From Acinetobacter sichuanensis (GTDB lineage Bacteria > Pseudomonadota > Gammaproteobacteria > Pseudomonadales > Moraxellaceae), in assembly GCF_003024515.2 (NCBI RefSeq), contig NZ_PYIX02000002.1:124001-188000 (forward strand): 64,000 nt of DNA. The letters are read 5' to 3'. The position numbers and the translations under genes were made by a program. This document shows positions 43,664 through 53,626 of the stretch, piece after piece. Positions within the stretch are counted from its first letter, which is position 1, and each line of letters opens with the position of its first letter. The notes under the pieces were generated by a model. The model was not told where the DNA came from and did no database searches. It saw only the letters and a list, made by a program, of their open reading frames with translations.

Positions 43664-43829
43664 ACGCGATAGCACCATTGTTTTTAAAGAAAAATCAACT
43701 AAAATATATTAAGTCAATTTAGCAGTTTTTATAATTTCAATAGGTTAAGTATTTTTATATAAAATGATCAGACACAAAAAATCCCACATTTTCATGCAAG
43801 ATTTTTACACCGTCAAAACTTTCTGCACT

Positions 43830-44408
43830 TCAAGCCAAACCGATCAACGCAACAATTGCTGCAAAAAAACCCACGATTTTTTTGCCATGTGGAATATAGT
43901 CAGCAATCACTTTCCCCAACAGTAAACCCACAGCATAAATCAGTGACATTGCCACCACCATACCTGTAACCAAGCCTACGACATGCCCTGCACCACCCAG
44001 TTCAGCACCATGCGCAACGCCATGAAAAGTGACTAACATCGCCGTTGCCACAGGTAAAATCATGTTTGACTTCGACCATAATGCAATCGCAACCACCATC
44101 AGCGAAGCCACAATGCCATATTCTGCAAATGCCTCAGGTATCCAATGTGCTGCCCCAATTGCAAAGCCAACGACCAAAGCCAAGACCATACTGATCATGC
44201 CGATCGCATTCCATTTTTTAGCAGCCGAATAAAACAAAACCCCCAAAGCAATCGCCATCATCATATGGTCAAGCCCTGTGAATGGATGTGTAAATCCTGC
44301 TGCAAAACCTGAGTGAGTTTGATCATGCCCGGGATGTGCCATGGCAAAAACAGGACTCAAGGATAAGAAAAATAAAATACTTTTTTGCCCAAATTTTGTC
44401 ATTTTCAT
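43830..44408 (-). CDS. ureJ: HupE/UreJ family nickel transporter-like protein
   Basis: The 192-residue protein has a signal-like N-terminus, then the HupE/UreJ metal-binding motif HPGHDQTHSG (about residues 25-35) and PFTGLDHMMMAIALG, with about six membrane segments and a FHGVAHGAE motif near the middle. HupE/UreJ proteins import nickel, needed by urease. It is the last gene of the urease operon, seven bases after ureG. A second ATG two codons in (44402) has better ribosome-site spacing and may be the true start. Confidence 0.88.
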   Translation of the reverse strand: MKMTKFGQKSILFFLSLSPVFAMAHPGHDQTHSGFAAGFTHPFTGLDHMMMAIALGVLFYSAAKKWNAIGMISMVLALVVGFAIGAAHWIPEAFAEYGIVASLMVVAIALWSKSNMILPVATAMLVTFHGVAHGAELGGAGHVVGLVTGMVVAMSLIYAVGLLLGKVIADYIPHGKKIVGFFAAIVALIGLA

Positions 44409-44414
44409 CGCTCC

Positions 44415-45029
44415 TCAGGCTTTAAATAAACCTTGTTTTTCAATAAATAAAATAATCTCAGCTAAACCATCTTCAGTTTTCATATTGGAAAAAATAAAAG
44501 GTTTTTCGCCACGCATGCGTTTTGTATCCTGATCCATCACCTCAAGATTTGCACCCACCATTGGCGCTAAATCTGTCTTGTTAATAATTAATAAATCTGA
44601 CTTAGTAATGCCCGGTCCACCTTTACGAGGAATCTTTTCACCCCCTGCAACATCAATCACATAAAGGGTTAAATCGGATAGCTCAGGGCTAAAAGTTGCA
44701 GCTAAATTATCACCACCACTTTCAATAATAATCAGCTCCAAACCCTCAAACTTTTCACATAAATCATCAATTGCAGCAAGGTTAATTGAAGCATCCTCAC
44801 GAATCGCAGTATGTGGACAACCGCCTGTTTCCACCCCCACAATACGATCAGGTGACATGGCTTCATTGCGGGTTAAAAAGTTAGAATCTTCTTTGGTATA
44901 AATATCATTGGTGACCACTGCCATATTATATTTGTCACGTAATGCACGACATAAATTTAAGGTCAATGCCGTTTTACCTGATCCGACAGGACCACCAATT
45001 CCAACACGTAATGGGCTACGTTCTGACAT
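44415..45029 (-). CDS. ureG: Urease accessory GTPase UreG
   Basis: The GTPase that drives nickel insertion into urease. The 204-residue protein has the P-loop [20 protein letters not shown], a CPH metal motif in [15 protein letters not shown], and the downstream [19 protein letters not shown] and [10 protein letters not shown]. It follows ureF by about 48 bp and precedes hupE/ureJ. Confidence 0.98.
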   Translation of the reverse strand: MSERSPLRVGIGGPVGSGKTALTLNLCRALRDKYNMAVVTNDIYTKEDSNFLTRNEAMSPDRIVGVETGGCPHTAIREDASINLAAIDDLCEKFEGLELIIIESGGDNLAATFSPELSDLTLYVIDVAGGEKIPRKGGPGITKSDLLIINKTDLAPMVGANLEVMDQDTKRMRGEKPFIFSNMKTEDGLAEIILFIEKQGLFKA

Positions 45030-45077
45030 GATTTTTTCCTTTATTTTGTGTGAATACTAAAGTTAAATGTTGTTGAT

Positions 45078-45740
45078 TTAAGAACGGAATAATCTTGAAT
45101 ATTGCGTTTCATGTTGCATGCTGAGCATGGCGTACTGTGGCAAACTGCTACTCATTTCATCATCCTGTAGCGCCATTGCCTTCTCTACCGCAGCAGGAAC
45201 CAAGCCATGCAAATGCCATAAAATCCGTTGACCGCTCATTTGACCCAATGGAATGGTTTTAACCGCAGCTAAGACCTGATTTTCCAAAACAGAAAAACTA
45301 TAAGCGGTTAAAACATCAGCCTCGTTTAAGCCCAAACGACCACAGAGCTGTGCATAGACAGGCACAAAACCAAACTGTTTTTTCACGGTGACATCAAGTA
45401 AAAGGACATCTTTGATCCATGCATTTAAGGAAAATGCTAACTGTTGTGACTCAGCCAAGAGCTCCTTACTTTCACGACTCGCCCGATATAAATGCGCCCA
45501 ATATAAAAATTCATTTTCCTGTGAAAAATACTGCATTAACCGTTGCAAAATAGGTAGCTCAAAACGAAGCAACAGCATTTCCAAAACATCTTCAAAATAG
45601 GCTTTGCTGCTGTTTTCATCATAAATCAAGCCTTTTTCAATCGCACTTTCCACACCTTGTGAATAACAATAAGCACCCACAGGTAAAGCGGTTGAAGAAA
45701 GCGTTAAGAGCTTGAGTAGTTGCGCGGCATTAATGGACAT
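45078..45740 (-). CDS. ureF: Urease accessory protein UreF
   Basis: UreF binds UreD and UreG and gates metal insertion. The 220-residue, helix-rich protein has [27 protein letters not shown] near the N-terminus (shown in part as [19 protein letters not shown]) and [17 protein letters not shown] in related form further on. It overlaps ureE by 11 bases, so the two are coupled. Confidence 0.95.
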   Translation of the reverse strand: MSINAAQLLKLLTLSSTALPVGAYCYSQGVESAIEKGLIYDENSSKAYFEDVLEMLLLRFELPILQRLMQYFSQENEFLYWAHLYRASRESKELLAESQQLAFSLNAWIKDVLLLDVTVKKQFGFVPVYAQLCGRLGLNEADVLTAYSFSVLENQVLAAVKTIPLGQMSGQRILWHLHGLVPAAVEKAMALQDDEMSSSLPQYAMLSMQHETQYSRLFRS

Positions 45741-46236
45741 GGTGTAAAGACTTAATCGGGCTTAAACGATGACTTTCTGCTTTCGATAAACGCTCATGAC
45801 TGTGTGCATGTTGCGCATAAGCACCACTTTCAGGCTCAAAGGGATGATGAACCTCTGTGACAACCAAACCTAAGCCCTGCACCATTTCCGCAAGCACATG
45901 ATCAGGCTCAAAATACAAAGCAGTCGGTGTCAACATCAGTGGGACATGCCGATTGCCCAAGTGATATGCCGCTTTTAACAGCTCAAAATCTGTCTTTGCC
46001 GTAACTTGCATCAAATGTTCAGCTTTGGCATTGACCTTTAAAATCTCGCCTTGCTCGGTAGCAATCAATGCGCCACTTCTTAAAATGCCTGTACGTGGTA
46101 AATCCACGCCAATATCATCGCCATTGTCCAAAGTGGCACGAAAACGACTTTTTTGACGAGTGTCGAAAGTCAGAGCAACCGTTTCAAATGCCTCTTCAGT
46201 TTGCATCTGCTCCAATCGTTGGGTAAATATTTTCAT
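45730..46236 (-). CDS. ureE: Urease accessory protein UreE (nickel metallochaperone)
   Basis: UreE delivers nickel. The 168-residue product has the N-terminal beta domain (ESx [19 protein letters not shown] region) and the C-terminal [19 protein letters not shown], ending in a His-rich tail ([16 protein letters not shown]) that can hold extra nickel. I start at the ATG at 46236; the in-frame ATG at 46242 is jammed against the AGTAGG ribosome site. It overlaps ureF by 11 bases and follows a histidine phosphatase gene. Confidence 0.94.
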   Translation of the reverse strand: MKIFTQRLEQMQTEEAFETVALTFDTRQKSRFRATLDNGDDIGVDLPRTGILRSGALIATEQGEILKVNAKAEHLMQVTAKTDFELLKAAYHLGNRHVPLMLTPTALYFEPDHVLAEMVQGLGLVVTEVHHPFEPESGAYAQHAHSHERLSKAESHRLSPIKSLHHVH

Positions 46237-46243
46237 CAGCATC

Positions 46244-46825
46244 CTACTTATAAATAAAAAATTCTGTATTTTTAATGGGTTGATGTAACATATTGTGGCG
46301 AAATGCTTGCATTAATTCGGCTGAAACTGCCTGTGGTTCAGTCATTAACATTTGAAATAACTGTAAAAATTGACCATGACTAAAAATCATCAAGTTTTGA
46401 TCTAAATAACGTTGTTGTTCTCGATCAAGAAATGTGAATAAAGCTTTAACTCTTTGATATAAATCTCGAAAAGATTCAGCATCCGAGGCATCAACATAGT
46501 CCACATCCGCCAAATGCCAATAAGCATCTACCCACGGTTTGCGCTGTGATAAGGTTGTACCTCTGCATTTCACATCAGAAAGATAAGAAAATTCTTCAAT
46601 CGGCAAAATTTCCGCTGTTAACTGATCCCGATCAAGCAAGGGTTGAGCCGTTTGTAAGGTTCTTAAAAAGGGTGAAATAATGACATGATCAGCCTTTGGC
46701 AACTGTGCTAAAAGCTGTTGTGCCTGTAAATGCCCCAATTCAGTCAGTGCAATACTTGCGTGTGATTCTGTTTGACCATCAACATTTCCCACACTTTCTG
46801 CATGTCGAATCAAATAAATTGCCAT
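46244..46825 (-). CDS. Histidine phosphatase superfamily protein inside urease operon
   Basis: The 193-residue protein begins [20 protein letters not shown], with the catalytic RHE/RHA motif (RHAES), and has [18 protein letters not shown] (second Arg) and a later [10 protein letters not shown] carrying the second catalytic His. It is therefore a probable phosphatase or mutase of the phosphoglycerate-mutase-like superfamily. It lies between ureC (12 bases upstream) and ureE (seven bases downstream), in the same orientation, so it is translated as part of the urease operon. No standard urease role is known. I start at ATG 46825, not a TTG one codon upstream. Confidence 0.85.
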   Translation of the reverse strand: MAIYLIRHAESVGNVDGQTESHASIALTELGHLQAQQLLAQLPKADHVIISPFLRTLQTAQPLLDRDQLTAEILPIEEFSYLSDVKCRGTTLSQRKPWVDAYWHLADVDYVDASDAESFRDLYQRVKALFTFLDREQQRYLDQNLMIFSHGQFLQLFQMLMTEPQAVSAELMQAFRHNMLHQPIKNTEFFIYK

Positions 46826-46837
46826 CAAACCCGTCCC

Positions 46838-48538
46838 TTAAAATAAAAAATAGCGTTGTGCCATCGGTAACACTTCGGCAGGTTCACAGGTCAAATGTAC
46901 CCCATCAGCTTTCACTTCATAAGTTTCAGGATGAACCTCCATCACAGGACAATAATCATTATGCTTCATGTCCTTTTTGGTGATTTTTCGAGTATTTTTT
47001 GATGGGGAAATGATCTTTTTAAGCTGTAATTTTTCTGCCACACCTGCATCAATTGCCACTTGTGAAAGAAAAGTAATACAGGTGTTATGTACACCACGCG
47101 GAAAAGCCCCAAACATTGGACGGTAATGCACAGGTTGAGGGGTTGGAATCGATGCATTGATATCGCCCATTGGTGCGGCTGCAATCATGCCACCTTTAAT
47201 GATCATGGACGGTTTAACGCCAAAAAATGCAGGCTTCCACAACACCAAATCTGCCAATTTCCCTTCTTCAACCGAACCGACTTCATGACTTAACCCATGG
47301 GTAATGGCAGGATTAATGGTATATTTGGCGATATAACGCTTCACCCGTTGATTATCACAATGCGGTGAATCCCCTTGCAATGCGCCACGTTGCACTTTCA
47401 TTTTATGGGCAGTTTGCCACGTCCGAATGATCACTTCGCCAACCCGACCCATCGCTTGCGAATCCGATGACATCATCGAAATTGCACCTAAGTCTTGTAA
47501 AATATCTTCTGCGGCAATGGTTTCACGACGGATTCGACTTTCAGCAAAAGCCACATCTTCGGAAATAGCAGGGTCTAAATGGTGGCAAACCATCAGCATA
47601 TCCAAATGCTCATCAATGGTATTGACCGTATAAGGACGGGTTGGATTGGTTGAAGATGGCAATACATTGTCCTGACCAATCGCTTTTAAAATATCAGGTG
47701 CATGCCCACCACCTGCACCCTCAGTATGATAGGTGTGAATGGTTCTATTTTTAAATGCAGCAAGCGTTTCTTCCAAAAAACCACTTTCATTTAAAGTGTC
47801 GGTATGAATCGCCACTTGCACATCATATTCATCTGCAACACTCAAACAATTGTCAATTGCTGCAGGTGTCGAGCCCCAATCTTCATGCAGTTTAAGCCCG
47901 ACCACGCCTGCTTTGATTTGTTCTGCAATCGGTTCAGGTTGACTCAGATTCCCTTTACCCAACAGCCCAATATTCATTGGTAAATCATCAATCGCTTGTA
48001 ACATGGTGGCAATATGCCAAGGTCCCGGAGTAACCGTAGTTGCCGATGTTCCTGCCGCAGGACCTGTTCCACCACCAATCATGGTCGTCGTTCCTGCCAT
48101 TAACGCAGTTTCCACTTGTTGCGGGCAAATCCAATGGATATGCGTATCAATTGCCCCTGCGGTCAAAATCTGCCCTTCACCTGCAATGACCTCGGTTGCT
48201 GCACCTAAAGGAATGCTAATATTGGGTTGAATATCAGGATTACCTGCCTTGCCAATTTTCCAAATTCGACCATTTTTCAGACCGATATCGGCTTTGATAA
48301 TGCCCCACCAATCCACAATCAACGCATTGGTAATGACGGTATCTGCAACTTCATCTGCCAAAAGTTGTGACTGTCCCATGCCATCACGGATGACTTTGCC
48401 ACCACCAAATTTTACTTCTTCGCCGTAAGTGGTCAGGTCTTGTTCCACTTGTATAAATAACTCGGTATCAGCTAAACGGACACGATCTCCAACCGTAGGA
48501 CCAAACATTTCTGCATAAGCACGACGTGATATTTTCAT
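46838..48538 (-). CDS. ureC: Urease subunit alpha
   Basis: UreC is the catalytic subunit that hydrolyses urea to ammonia and carbamate at a di-nickel site. The 566-residue protein is of normal length. It shows His133 and His135 in [10 protein letters not shown], the carbamylated Lys216 and nearby His218 in [20 protein letters not shown] (active-site flap, His), and [20 protein letters not shown]. The full set of metal and flap residues is present, so the enzyme should be active. It follows ureB by 33 bp. Confidence 0.98.
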   Translation of the reverse strand: MKISRRAYAEMFGPTVGDRVRLADTELFIQVEQDLTTYGEEVKFGGGKVIRDGMGQSQLLADEVADTVITNALIVDWWGIIKADIGLKNGRIWKIGKAGNPDIQPNISIPLGAATEVIAGEGQILTAGAIDTHIHWICPQQVETALMAGTTTMIGGGTGPAAGTSATTVTPGPWHIATMLQAIDDLPMNIGLLGKGNLSQPEPIAEQIKAGVVGLKLHEDWGSTPAAIDNCLSVADEYDVQVAIHTDTLNESGFLEETLAAFKNRTIHTYHTEGAGGGHAPDILKAIGQDNVLPSSTNPTRPYTVNTIDEHLDMLMVCHHLDPAISEDVAFAESRIRRETIAAEDILQDLGAISMMSSDSQAMGRVGEVIIRTWQTAHKMKVQRGALQGDSPHCDNQRVKRYIAKYTINPAITHGLSHEVGSVEEGKLADLVLWKPAFFGVKPSMIIKGGMIAAAPMGDINASIPTPQPVHYRPMFGAFPRGVHNTCITFLSQVAIDAGVAEKLQLKKIISPSKNTRKITKKDMKHNDYCPVMEVHPETYEVKADGVHLTCEPAEVLPMAQRYFLF

Positions 48539-48571
48539 GGTTGAATACCTTAATTTCGTGGATGTTTTAAA

Positions 48572-48895
48572 TTATGTACCTGACACATCATCAAGTTTTC
48601 CCATGACTCGTCCTGCAAAACCATACACTTCACGCTTGCCTGCCAATGCCACCAATTCAATACGACGACTTTGCCCCGGCTCAAAACGAATGGCTGTCCC
48701 TGCCGCAATATTGAGGCGATAACCTTTGGTTTGCTCGCGGTCAAACTGCAAAGCATCATTGGCTTCATAAAAATGAAAATGCGAACCGACTTGAATCGGA
48801 CGATCTCCCATATTTGCCACATTGATACTTAAGGTTTTGCGTCCCACATTGAGTTCAATCTCTGCTTCAGGGGTAATGACTTCACCGGGAATCAT
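48572..48895 (-). CDS. ureB: Urease subunit beta
   Basis: The 107-residue small subunit starts [20 protein letters not shown] and has [20 protein letters not shown] and [20 protein letters not shown], the UreB signature. It lies 13 bp after ureA and 33 bp before ureC. Standard length; no fusion with ureA, as in most gammaproteobacteria. Confidence 0.97.
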   Translation of the reverse strand: MIPGEVITPEAEIELNVGRKTLSINVANMGDRPIQVGSHFHFYEANDALQFDREQTKGYRLNIAAGTAIRFEPGQSRRIELVALAGKREVYGFAGRVMGKLDDVSGT

Positions 48896-48908
48896 GTGTT
48901 GCTCCTTA

Positions 48909-49211
48909 TTACAGAATGGGTTGATGAACAGTCACCAACTTTGAACCATCAGGAAAAGTGGCTTCGACCTGAACTTCAGCAATCATATCTGCCACCCCAT
49001 CCATCACATCATCTTGTGTGAGTAATGTGGTGCCATAATGCATGAGTTCACTCACAGTCATCCCATCACGTGCGCCTTCTAAAAGTGCCGCAGAAATAAA
49101 TGCAATCGCTTCAGGATAATTGAGTTTTAAACCGCGAGCCTTGCGACGCTCTGCCACCAAGCCTGAGGTAAAAATCAATAATTTGTCTTTTTCTGTGGGA
49201 TTAAGTTCCAT
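48909..49211 (-). CDS. ureA: Urease subunit gamma
   Basis: The 100-residue subunit starts [20 protein letters not shown] and has [20 protein letters not shown], matching UreA. I use the ATG at 49211, which has AGGA about 8 bases upstream; a start ten codons earlier would lack one and would begin inside the intergenic DNA after the Sel1-like gene. It is followed by ureB after 13 bp. Confidence 0.97.
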   Translation of the reverse strand: MELNPTEKDKLLIFTSGLVAERRKARGLKLNYPEAIAFISAALLEGARDGMTVSELMHYGTTLLTQDDVMDGVADMIAEVQVEATFPDGSKLVTVHQPIL

Positions 49212-49258
49212 AACATTTTCCTGTTTTTCTAATCCATGCAAAAATCGTGCTCATTTTT

Positions 49259-49882
49259 CTAATCACGATGATCTAAAATATAGCGTTTGAGTTCTAAACC
49301 CTGCGTACAGGCAGGATCTGACTTGCCATAAACACAACTCATAATCAGTGCATCTAACGCTTTATCATAGGTTTCTTTCGAGTTATCATTCTTAATTAAC
49401 TCAGCTGCATACATTGTGCAGCCCCAAGGATCATTCCAACGGCATGATTTTTCAAATGTCCTTGTAATACATTGTTTTCGCTCTAAGCTTAATGTGTCCA
49501 TAAACGTCATTGCACCCGCTGCTCGATTGGTACATGCCGATGCGACACCTAATTCACAGCCTCTTTGAAATAATTGCTCAGCAGATTGTGCTTGATGCGC
49601 TTGCTGTAAATTCAATGCTGTAAAATAACAAGCATACCCTTGATCATACTCACATTTTTTATAGCATGCTAAAGTGTTTTTCTGACAATATGCAGCCAAA
49701 ATAGTATCGTCTTGTAAGAGTTTGGCTTTTTTATTGGGTGATGTATCCGCTGGACATCGCTCTAAATTATTTATAAATATCGGATTTTTTGACATATCTT
49801 GTTTGATTTCGAAAATGTCATTTTCAGGCATCGCATAACAGAACAAAGGCATTAAACAACAAAATAATATTAATATTTTCAC
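49259..49882 (-). CDS. Cys-rich Sel1/HcpA-like secreted protein between ureD and ureA
   Basis: The 207-residue protein starts with a signal peptide (about 1-17, MKILILFCCLMPLFCYA) and has a Cys-rich helical region with repeats resembling Sel1/HcpA: SAEQLFQRGCELGVASACTN and DALIMSCVYGKSDPACTQG. Twelve or so cysteines lie in the mature part, suggesting disulfides in the periplasm. It sits between ureD and ureA in the same orientation. It is not a known urease factor. The repeats are diverged and the match to Sel1 is by spacing rather than strong identity. Confidence 0.65.
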   Translation of the reverse strand: MKILILFCCLMPLFCYAMPENDIFEIKQDMSKNPIFINNLERCPADTSPNKKAKLLQDDTILAAYCQKNTLACYKKCEYDQGYACYFTALNLQQAHQAQSAEQLFQRGCELGVASACTNRAAGAMTFMDTLSLERKQCITRTFEKSCRWNDPWGCTMYAAELIKNDNSKETYDKALDALIMSCVYGKSDPACTQGLELKRYILDHRD

Positions 49883-49971
49883 TAACTTATCTTTTTAAGG
49901 TTGTATTTTTTAATCAGTTTATCGAGATATTCATCACATTACCATCTAAAAACTAAATCATATTTAAAAAA

Positions 49972-50847
49972 CTAAGTCCGCCAAATTCTTGGAAATTCTT
50001 CATCTAAATCAAACCAATAGCGTCTAAGTCTTGCCCGAATGGCAGCAAAAGCGTCGTGGCATTGTCGAACATCCTGTCCTAAATAACGCGCACAAATGAC
50101 ATCACCTAAAATAGTCAAGGTCACAGGTGTATTCATCCGCATAATCAACTCTCGGATCAAATCAATGTGTTCATCCAAATGCATATTTGCACGAAATTTC
50201 TCAGGAGGCACAGCCCAAAAACTGCCCATCACAGCACAACCATTCATACCTAAACAAGAACTCAACCAACGATCATTCCCCACAAAACTCAGTGAGTCTG
50301 CAACTAAAAGTGTTTGATTTCGATAAAGTTTAAAATGATTTTGATAACGCCCCTGTTCAAATTTTTCTTGTTGTGCCTGACGCCCCAAGACCAACAAATC
50401 CCAACCGATAAAACTTGCTGTCGGATCTAAATGAACAATCGTTTCAGAATTGGCATTTGCACCATTAAAGAGTATGGTTTCCTGTGGCAACCACTCCAAT
50501 ATCGCATGATTTTTGACATGAATATGAATATGCTGAAAGGCAGGCTTACCATTACTTTTGTACCATTTTCCTGCACCGGGCGTTGTAACCACGGCATGAG
50601 CATACTGCTCAACATCGATTTGAAAACTTAAGTGATCGCCCCCTGCAATGCCCGCAGGTGGATGTACAATAATGGCATGGCACACGCCTGTTTTTTCAGG
50701 CCACAGCATTTTTTGCACCCGAACAGGTCCAAAATGTTTGCGATGATGCAAAACGGTGCGCTTTTGATCACATTTAAAACCTAACTCCAATTTGGCGTAC
50801 CAATATTGGGCATTATGCTGTGACGGACTCAAAACTAAATGATTCAT
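49972..50847 (-). CDS. ureD: Urease accessory protein UreD (UreH)
   Basis: UreD is the scaffold that binds urease apoenzyme with UreF and UreG during nickel insertion. The 291-residue protein has [51 protein letters not shown] and [16 protein letters not shown], all UreD landmarks. It is the first gene of the operon, about 90 bp before the Sel1-like gene. Confidence 0.96.
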   Translation of the reverse strand: MNHLVLSPSQHNAQYWYAKLELGFKCDQKRTVLHHRKHFGPVRVQKMLWPEKTGVCHAIIVHPPAGIAGGDHLSFQIDVEQYAHAVVTTPGAGKWYKSNGKPAFQHIHIHVKNHAILEWLPQETILFNGANANSETIVHLDPTASFIGWDLLVLGRQAQQEKFEQGRYQNHFKLYRNQTLLVADSLSFVGNDRWLSSCLGMNGCAVMGSFWAVPPEKFRANMHLDEHIDLIRELIMRMNTPVTLTILGDVICARYLGQDVRQCHDAFAAIRARLRRYWFDLDEEFPRIWRT

Positions 50848-50928
50848 CTCAACGGATTTTGCTGTCTTTTGATTAACTTTAAAAAATTAAGCAAAAAATG
50901 CACCAAGACTTGTCATTTACTGCATTTT

Positions 50929-51918
50929 CTATTTTTTAACGGGTAATAATTTTTGGGTAGGTTGCATTAACCATAATGATATTTTTCTTAAAATACGATC
51001 AAAAACAGGTTGTTGCAAAATATAACAAGTCAAAACAGAGAGCACAAAACAAATGCTCATTTCTGCAAAAATATTAACATCTAACTTCCAATAACGTGCA
51101 ATCAATATCACCACAAAACCATGCAGCAAATACACAGGCAAAGTATGCATCCCTAATTTCAACCATTTCCCCTGAAAAAAGTGCATCACGGAAAATAATG
51201 CAAATACACCCACAGTGGATAACATCAAACACAGAATTCGTGTGAACATTCCATCAAAAGCACTGACTTTTAGCTGTGTATAGCTTAAGCTGCCATATAA
51301 CCAATATTGATTGATCTGAATAAAATACATCAAGATCATACAGACAAATAACCCTATCACTCCCCACCATTTGACAGTGATCGACTGTTGAATTTTGGCA
51401 ATGATGACTTTGCCATACAGTGCACCCAAAATAAAAAATGGGAAAAATACAAAAATCCGACCCACTGAATATAAATAATTATTCCAAGGACTTAAACCAA
51501 TCAATATGGACAGTAAAATACAAAGAAATAAAGCAAACTGATTTGAAACTTGAATAAGAAAATGAGTCAGTGCAGTCCATACCATCATGCCGAGCAAATA
51601 CCACAGCACCCAATAAGGCTTAATCAATACATTCCAGTTCCAATGAAACTGTCCTGACCATAAACTCTCAAATGCGATAAATAAAAACTGAAATAGAATA
51701 TAAAGTGATAGAAAAAATAGAATATTTTTCAGCCAATTTTGATCTTTATACAAAATACCTGATACAAAAATAAAAGCAGGCATATGAATCAAATAAATCG
51801 TTGCCAACACTGTGTGGCTGATTGGATCATGCCAACCGATCATACGCTCCAGAAAATGCCCAAAGACCACCAGAAAAATCAAAACTGCCTTACTGCTGTC
51901 AAGAAATGAGTTGCGCAT
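50929..51918 (-). CDS. Acyltransferase 3 family membrane protein
   Basis: The 329-residue protein has ten probable membrane segments and the acyltransferase-3 start FLDSSKAVLIFLVVFGHFLE (His likely catalytic) and a later MHTLPVYLLHGFVVILIA. Such enzymes O-acetylate or O-acylate surface glycans or antibiotics. The sugar target is not known. It follows the macrodomain gene by 30 bp on the same strand. I start at the ATG at 51918; a GTG lies one codon upstream. Confidence 0.85.
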   Translation of the reverse strand: MRNSFLDSSKAVLIFLVVFGHFLERMIGWHDPISHTVLATIYLIHMPAFIFVSGILYKDQNWLKNILFFLSLYILFQFLFIAFESLWSGQFHWNWNVLIKPYWVLWYLLGMMVWTALTHFLIQVSNQFALFLCILLSILIGLSPWNNYLYSVGRIFVFFPFFILGALYGKVIIAKIQQSITVKWWGVIGLFVCMILMYFIQINQYWLYGSLSYTQLKVSAFDGMFTRILCLMLSTVGVFALFSVMHFFQGKWLKLGMHTLPVYLLHGFVVILIARYWKLDVNIFAEMSICFVLSVLTCYILQQPVFDRILRKISLWLMQPTQKLLPVKK

Positions 51919-51948
51919 CACGGCTTATAAATCAAAAAATTTTAGAAA

Positions 51949-52500
51949 TTATATACCTAAAATCTGCACATCCGTCATTTCAAATTGTGCCAATCGCTGA
52001 CGATAAATTTTAAAATTTTCAATATCAAAACACACAAAATTAATTTCTTTCACAAATTCGGAATTTTGTAAAAATTCAACACTGTTTGAAATAGCAATAT
52101 CAGCCGCATTATATTTAGGAAAACGATAAATCCCTGTAGAAATATTTGGAAATGCCAAAGTCTGTAGTTGCTGCTGTTCCGCCAATTTTAAGCTATTTAA
52201 ATACGCATTTTGCAATAGTTCAGCTTCTCGATATTGACCATTTTGCCATGTCGGTCCCACTGTATGAATGACAAAGCGACTTGCCAATAAACCACCTGTG
52301 GTCATCACTGCCTCCCCCACGGCACAACTCCCCTGTTTAGCTCGAATTTGCTCGCACTGTGCTAAAATTTCCTTACCTCCCTTACGGTGAATTGCACCAT
52401 CCACTCCACCGCCACCCAGTAAAGACGTATTTGCAGCATTAATAATTGCATCTACTTTTTGAATGGTAATATCTCCCTGAATCAACCGAACCACTTTCAT
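51949..52500 (-). CDS. Macrodomain protein (O-acetyl-ADP-ribose deacetylase YmdB-like)
   Basis: The 183-residue protein is a single macrodomain: VRLIQGDITIQKVDAIINAA near the start, NTSLLGGGGVDGAIHRKGG, VIHTVGPTWQNGQYREAELL and LAFPNISTGIYRFPKYNAA. It should bind ADP-ribose and may remove acetyl- or ADP-ribose marks. The acyltransferase downstream (30 bp) is probably co-transcribed. It is divergent from lpxL with 121 bp between. Confidence 0.9.
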   Translation of the reverse strand: MKVVRLIQGDITIQKVDAIINAANTSLLGGGGVDGAIHRKGGKEILAQCEQIRAKQGSCAVGEAVMTTGGLLASRFVIHTVGPTWQNGQYREAELLQNAYLNSLKLAEQQQLQTLAFPNISTGIYRFPKYNAADIAISNSVEFLQNSEFVKEINFVCFDIENFKIYRQRLAQFEMTDVQILGI

Positions 52501-52621
52501 TTTATTTCATCCCTGTCTGTGTATTACGCTTTGCAAGATTATAAAACAATGCTTTAAGTCTTTAAATTGAGTTCATGTTACACTTTAATTTGTCTCAATC
52601 TGCCTACTCTCTCACATTCCT

Positions 52622-53557
52622 ATGAGTCAAAAGCATCAATACCAATCTGGAAAGTTTTATTGGGCATTCCTGCATCCCAAATACTGGGGAATATGGCTTG
52701 CCATTGTCTTTTTGATGTTACTTGCAATTTTACCTTGGGCATTACAACATCGTCTGGCGACTTTTCTAGGAAATGTTGCATTTAAGCGACTGAAATCACG
52801 TCGAAAAACGACAGTACGTAATCTGGAAGTATGTTTTCCTGAATGGACACCTAAACAAGTACAAGACAATGCACGTCAAGTTTTTATTGATATGATGCTT
52901 GGTGTTTTTGAAACCTTAAATGCTTGGTATTCACCGCAGTGGTTCAAAGGGCGAGTAACTATTGAGGGACTGGAACATATTCAAAATGCTCAAGCCGAAG
53001 GTAAAGGCATTTTGTTATTAGGAACACACAGTACTTTACTCGATGCTGGCGGTTATTTATGTGCGCAATATTTTGAGCCAGATGTAGTCTATCGCCCACA
53101 GAACAATCCTTTACTCGATATGCTGATTTATCGTTGCCGTGGCACGATTTATAAAGCACAGATTGACCATGATGATATGCGTGGCTTAATTCGTCATTTA
53201 AAGGAAGGTGATGCCATCTGGTATAGTCCAGATCAAGATTTTGGCTTAAAACAAGGGGTTATGGCACCCTTTTTCGGTACACCTGCGGCAACAGTGACAG
53301 CACATCGTCGTTTATTGAAAATATCCAAAGCAGTCGCTATTCCCCTGTATTTTTATCGTCATGGTGATATTAGAAATCCACAATACCGAGTGTTGATTGA
53401 ACCTGCGGTGGATCATCTGCCAAGTGATGATGAACTAGATGATGCGATTCGTGTCAACAAAATCATTGAAAATCAGTTAAGAATAGCCCCAACCCAATAT
53501 ATGTGGTTCCACCGTCGCTTCAAAACCCGTCCTGACGGCTATGAAAAGATTTATTAA
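52622..53557 (+). CDS. Lipid A biosynthesis acyltransferase (LpxL/LpxM family)
   Basis: LpxL-type enzymes add secondary acyl chains to lipid A. The 311-residue protein has an N-terminal membrane anchor (about 27-45), the catalytic HX4D in LLLGTHSTLLDAGG, and KEGDAIWYSPDQDFG. The acyl donor and site cannot be told, so LpxL versus LpxM is left open. A GT4 glycosyltransferase follows after 69 bp, suggesting a shared outer-membrane lipid role. Confidence 0.9.
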   Translation: MSQKHQYQSGKFYWAFLHPKYWGIWLAIVFLMLLAILPWALQHRLATFLGNVAFKRLKSRRKTTVRNLEVCFPEWTPKQVQDNARQVFIDMMLGVFETLNAWYSPQWFKGRVTIEGLEHIQNAQAEGKGILLLGTHSTLLDAGGYLCAQYFEPDVVYRPQNNPLLDMLIYRCRGTIYKAQIDHDDMRGLIRHLKEGDAIWYSPDQDFGLKQGVMAPFFGTPAATVTAHRRLLKISKAVAIPLYFYRHGDIRNPQYRVLIEPAVDHLPSDDELDDAIRVNKIIENQLRIAPTQYMWFHRRFKTRPDGYEKIY

Positions 53558-53626
53558 TCTGTTGCAAAAAGTGCGATTACACTGTTCTAAACGCTGCACC
53601 AACCTCACAATGACAAGGAAAAACGT

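Larger units (their letters stand above)
43312..43829. other. Structured intergenic region between NCS1 permease and urease operon
   Basis: About 518 bp with no gene. It holds the permease terminator, copy 2 of the flanking direct repeat, and at 43564-43663 a train of four hairpins. The last 130 bp is plain AT-rich DNA ending near the hupE stop. Confidence 0.7.

Noticed and set aside
43312-43829. Riboswitch controlling the urease genes
   Set aside because: The hairpin train lies at the 3' end of the urease operon, not its 5' end, and no known riboswitch core was recognised.
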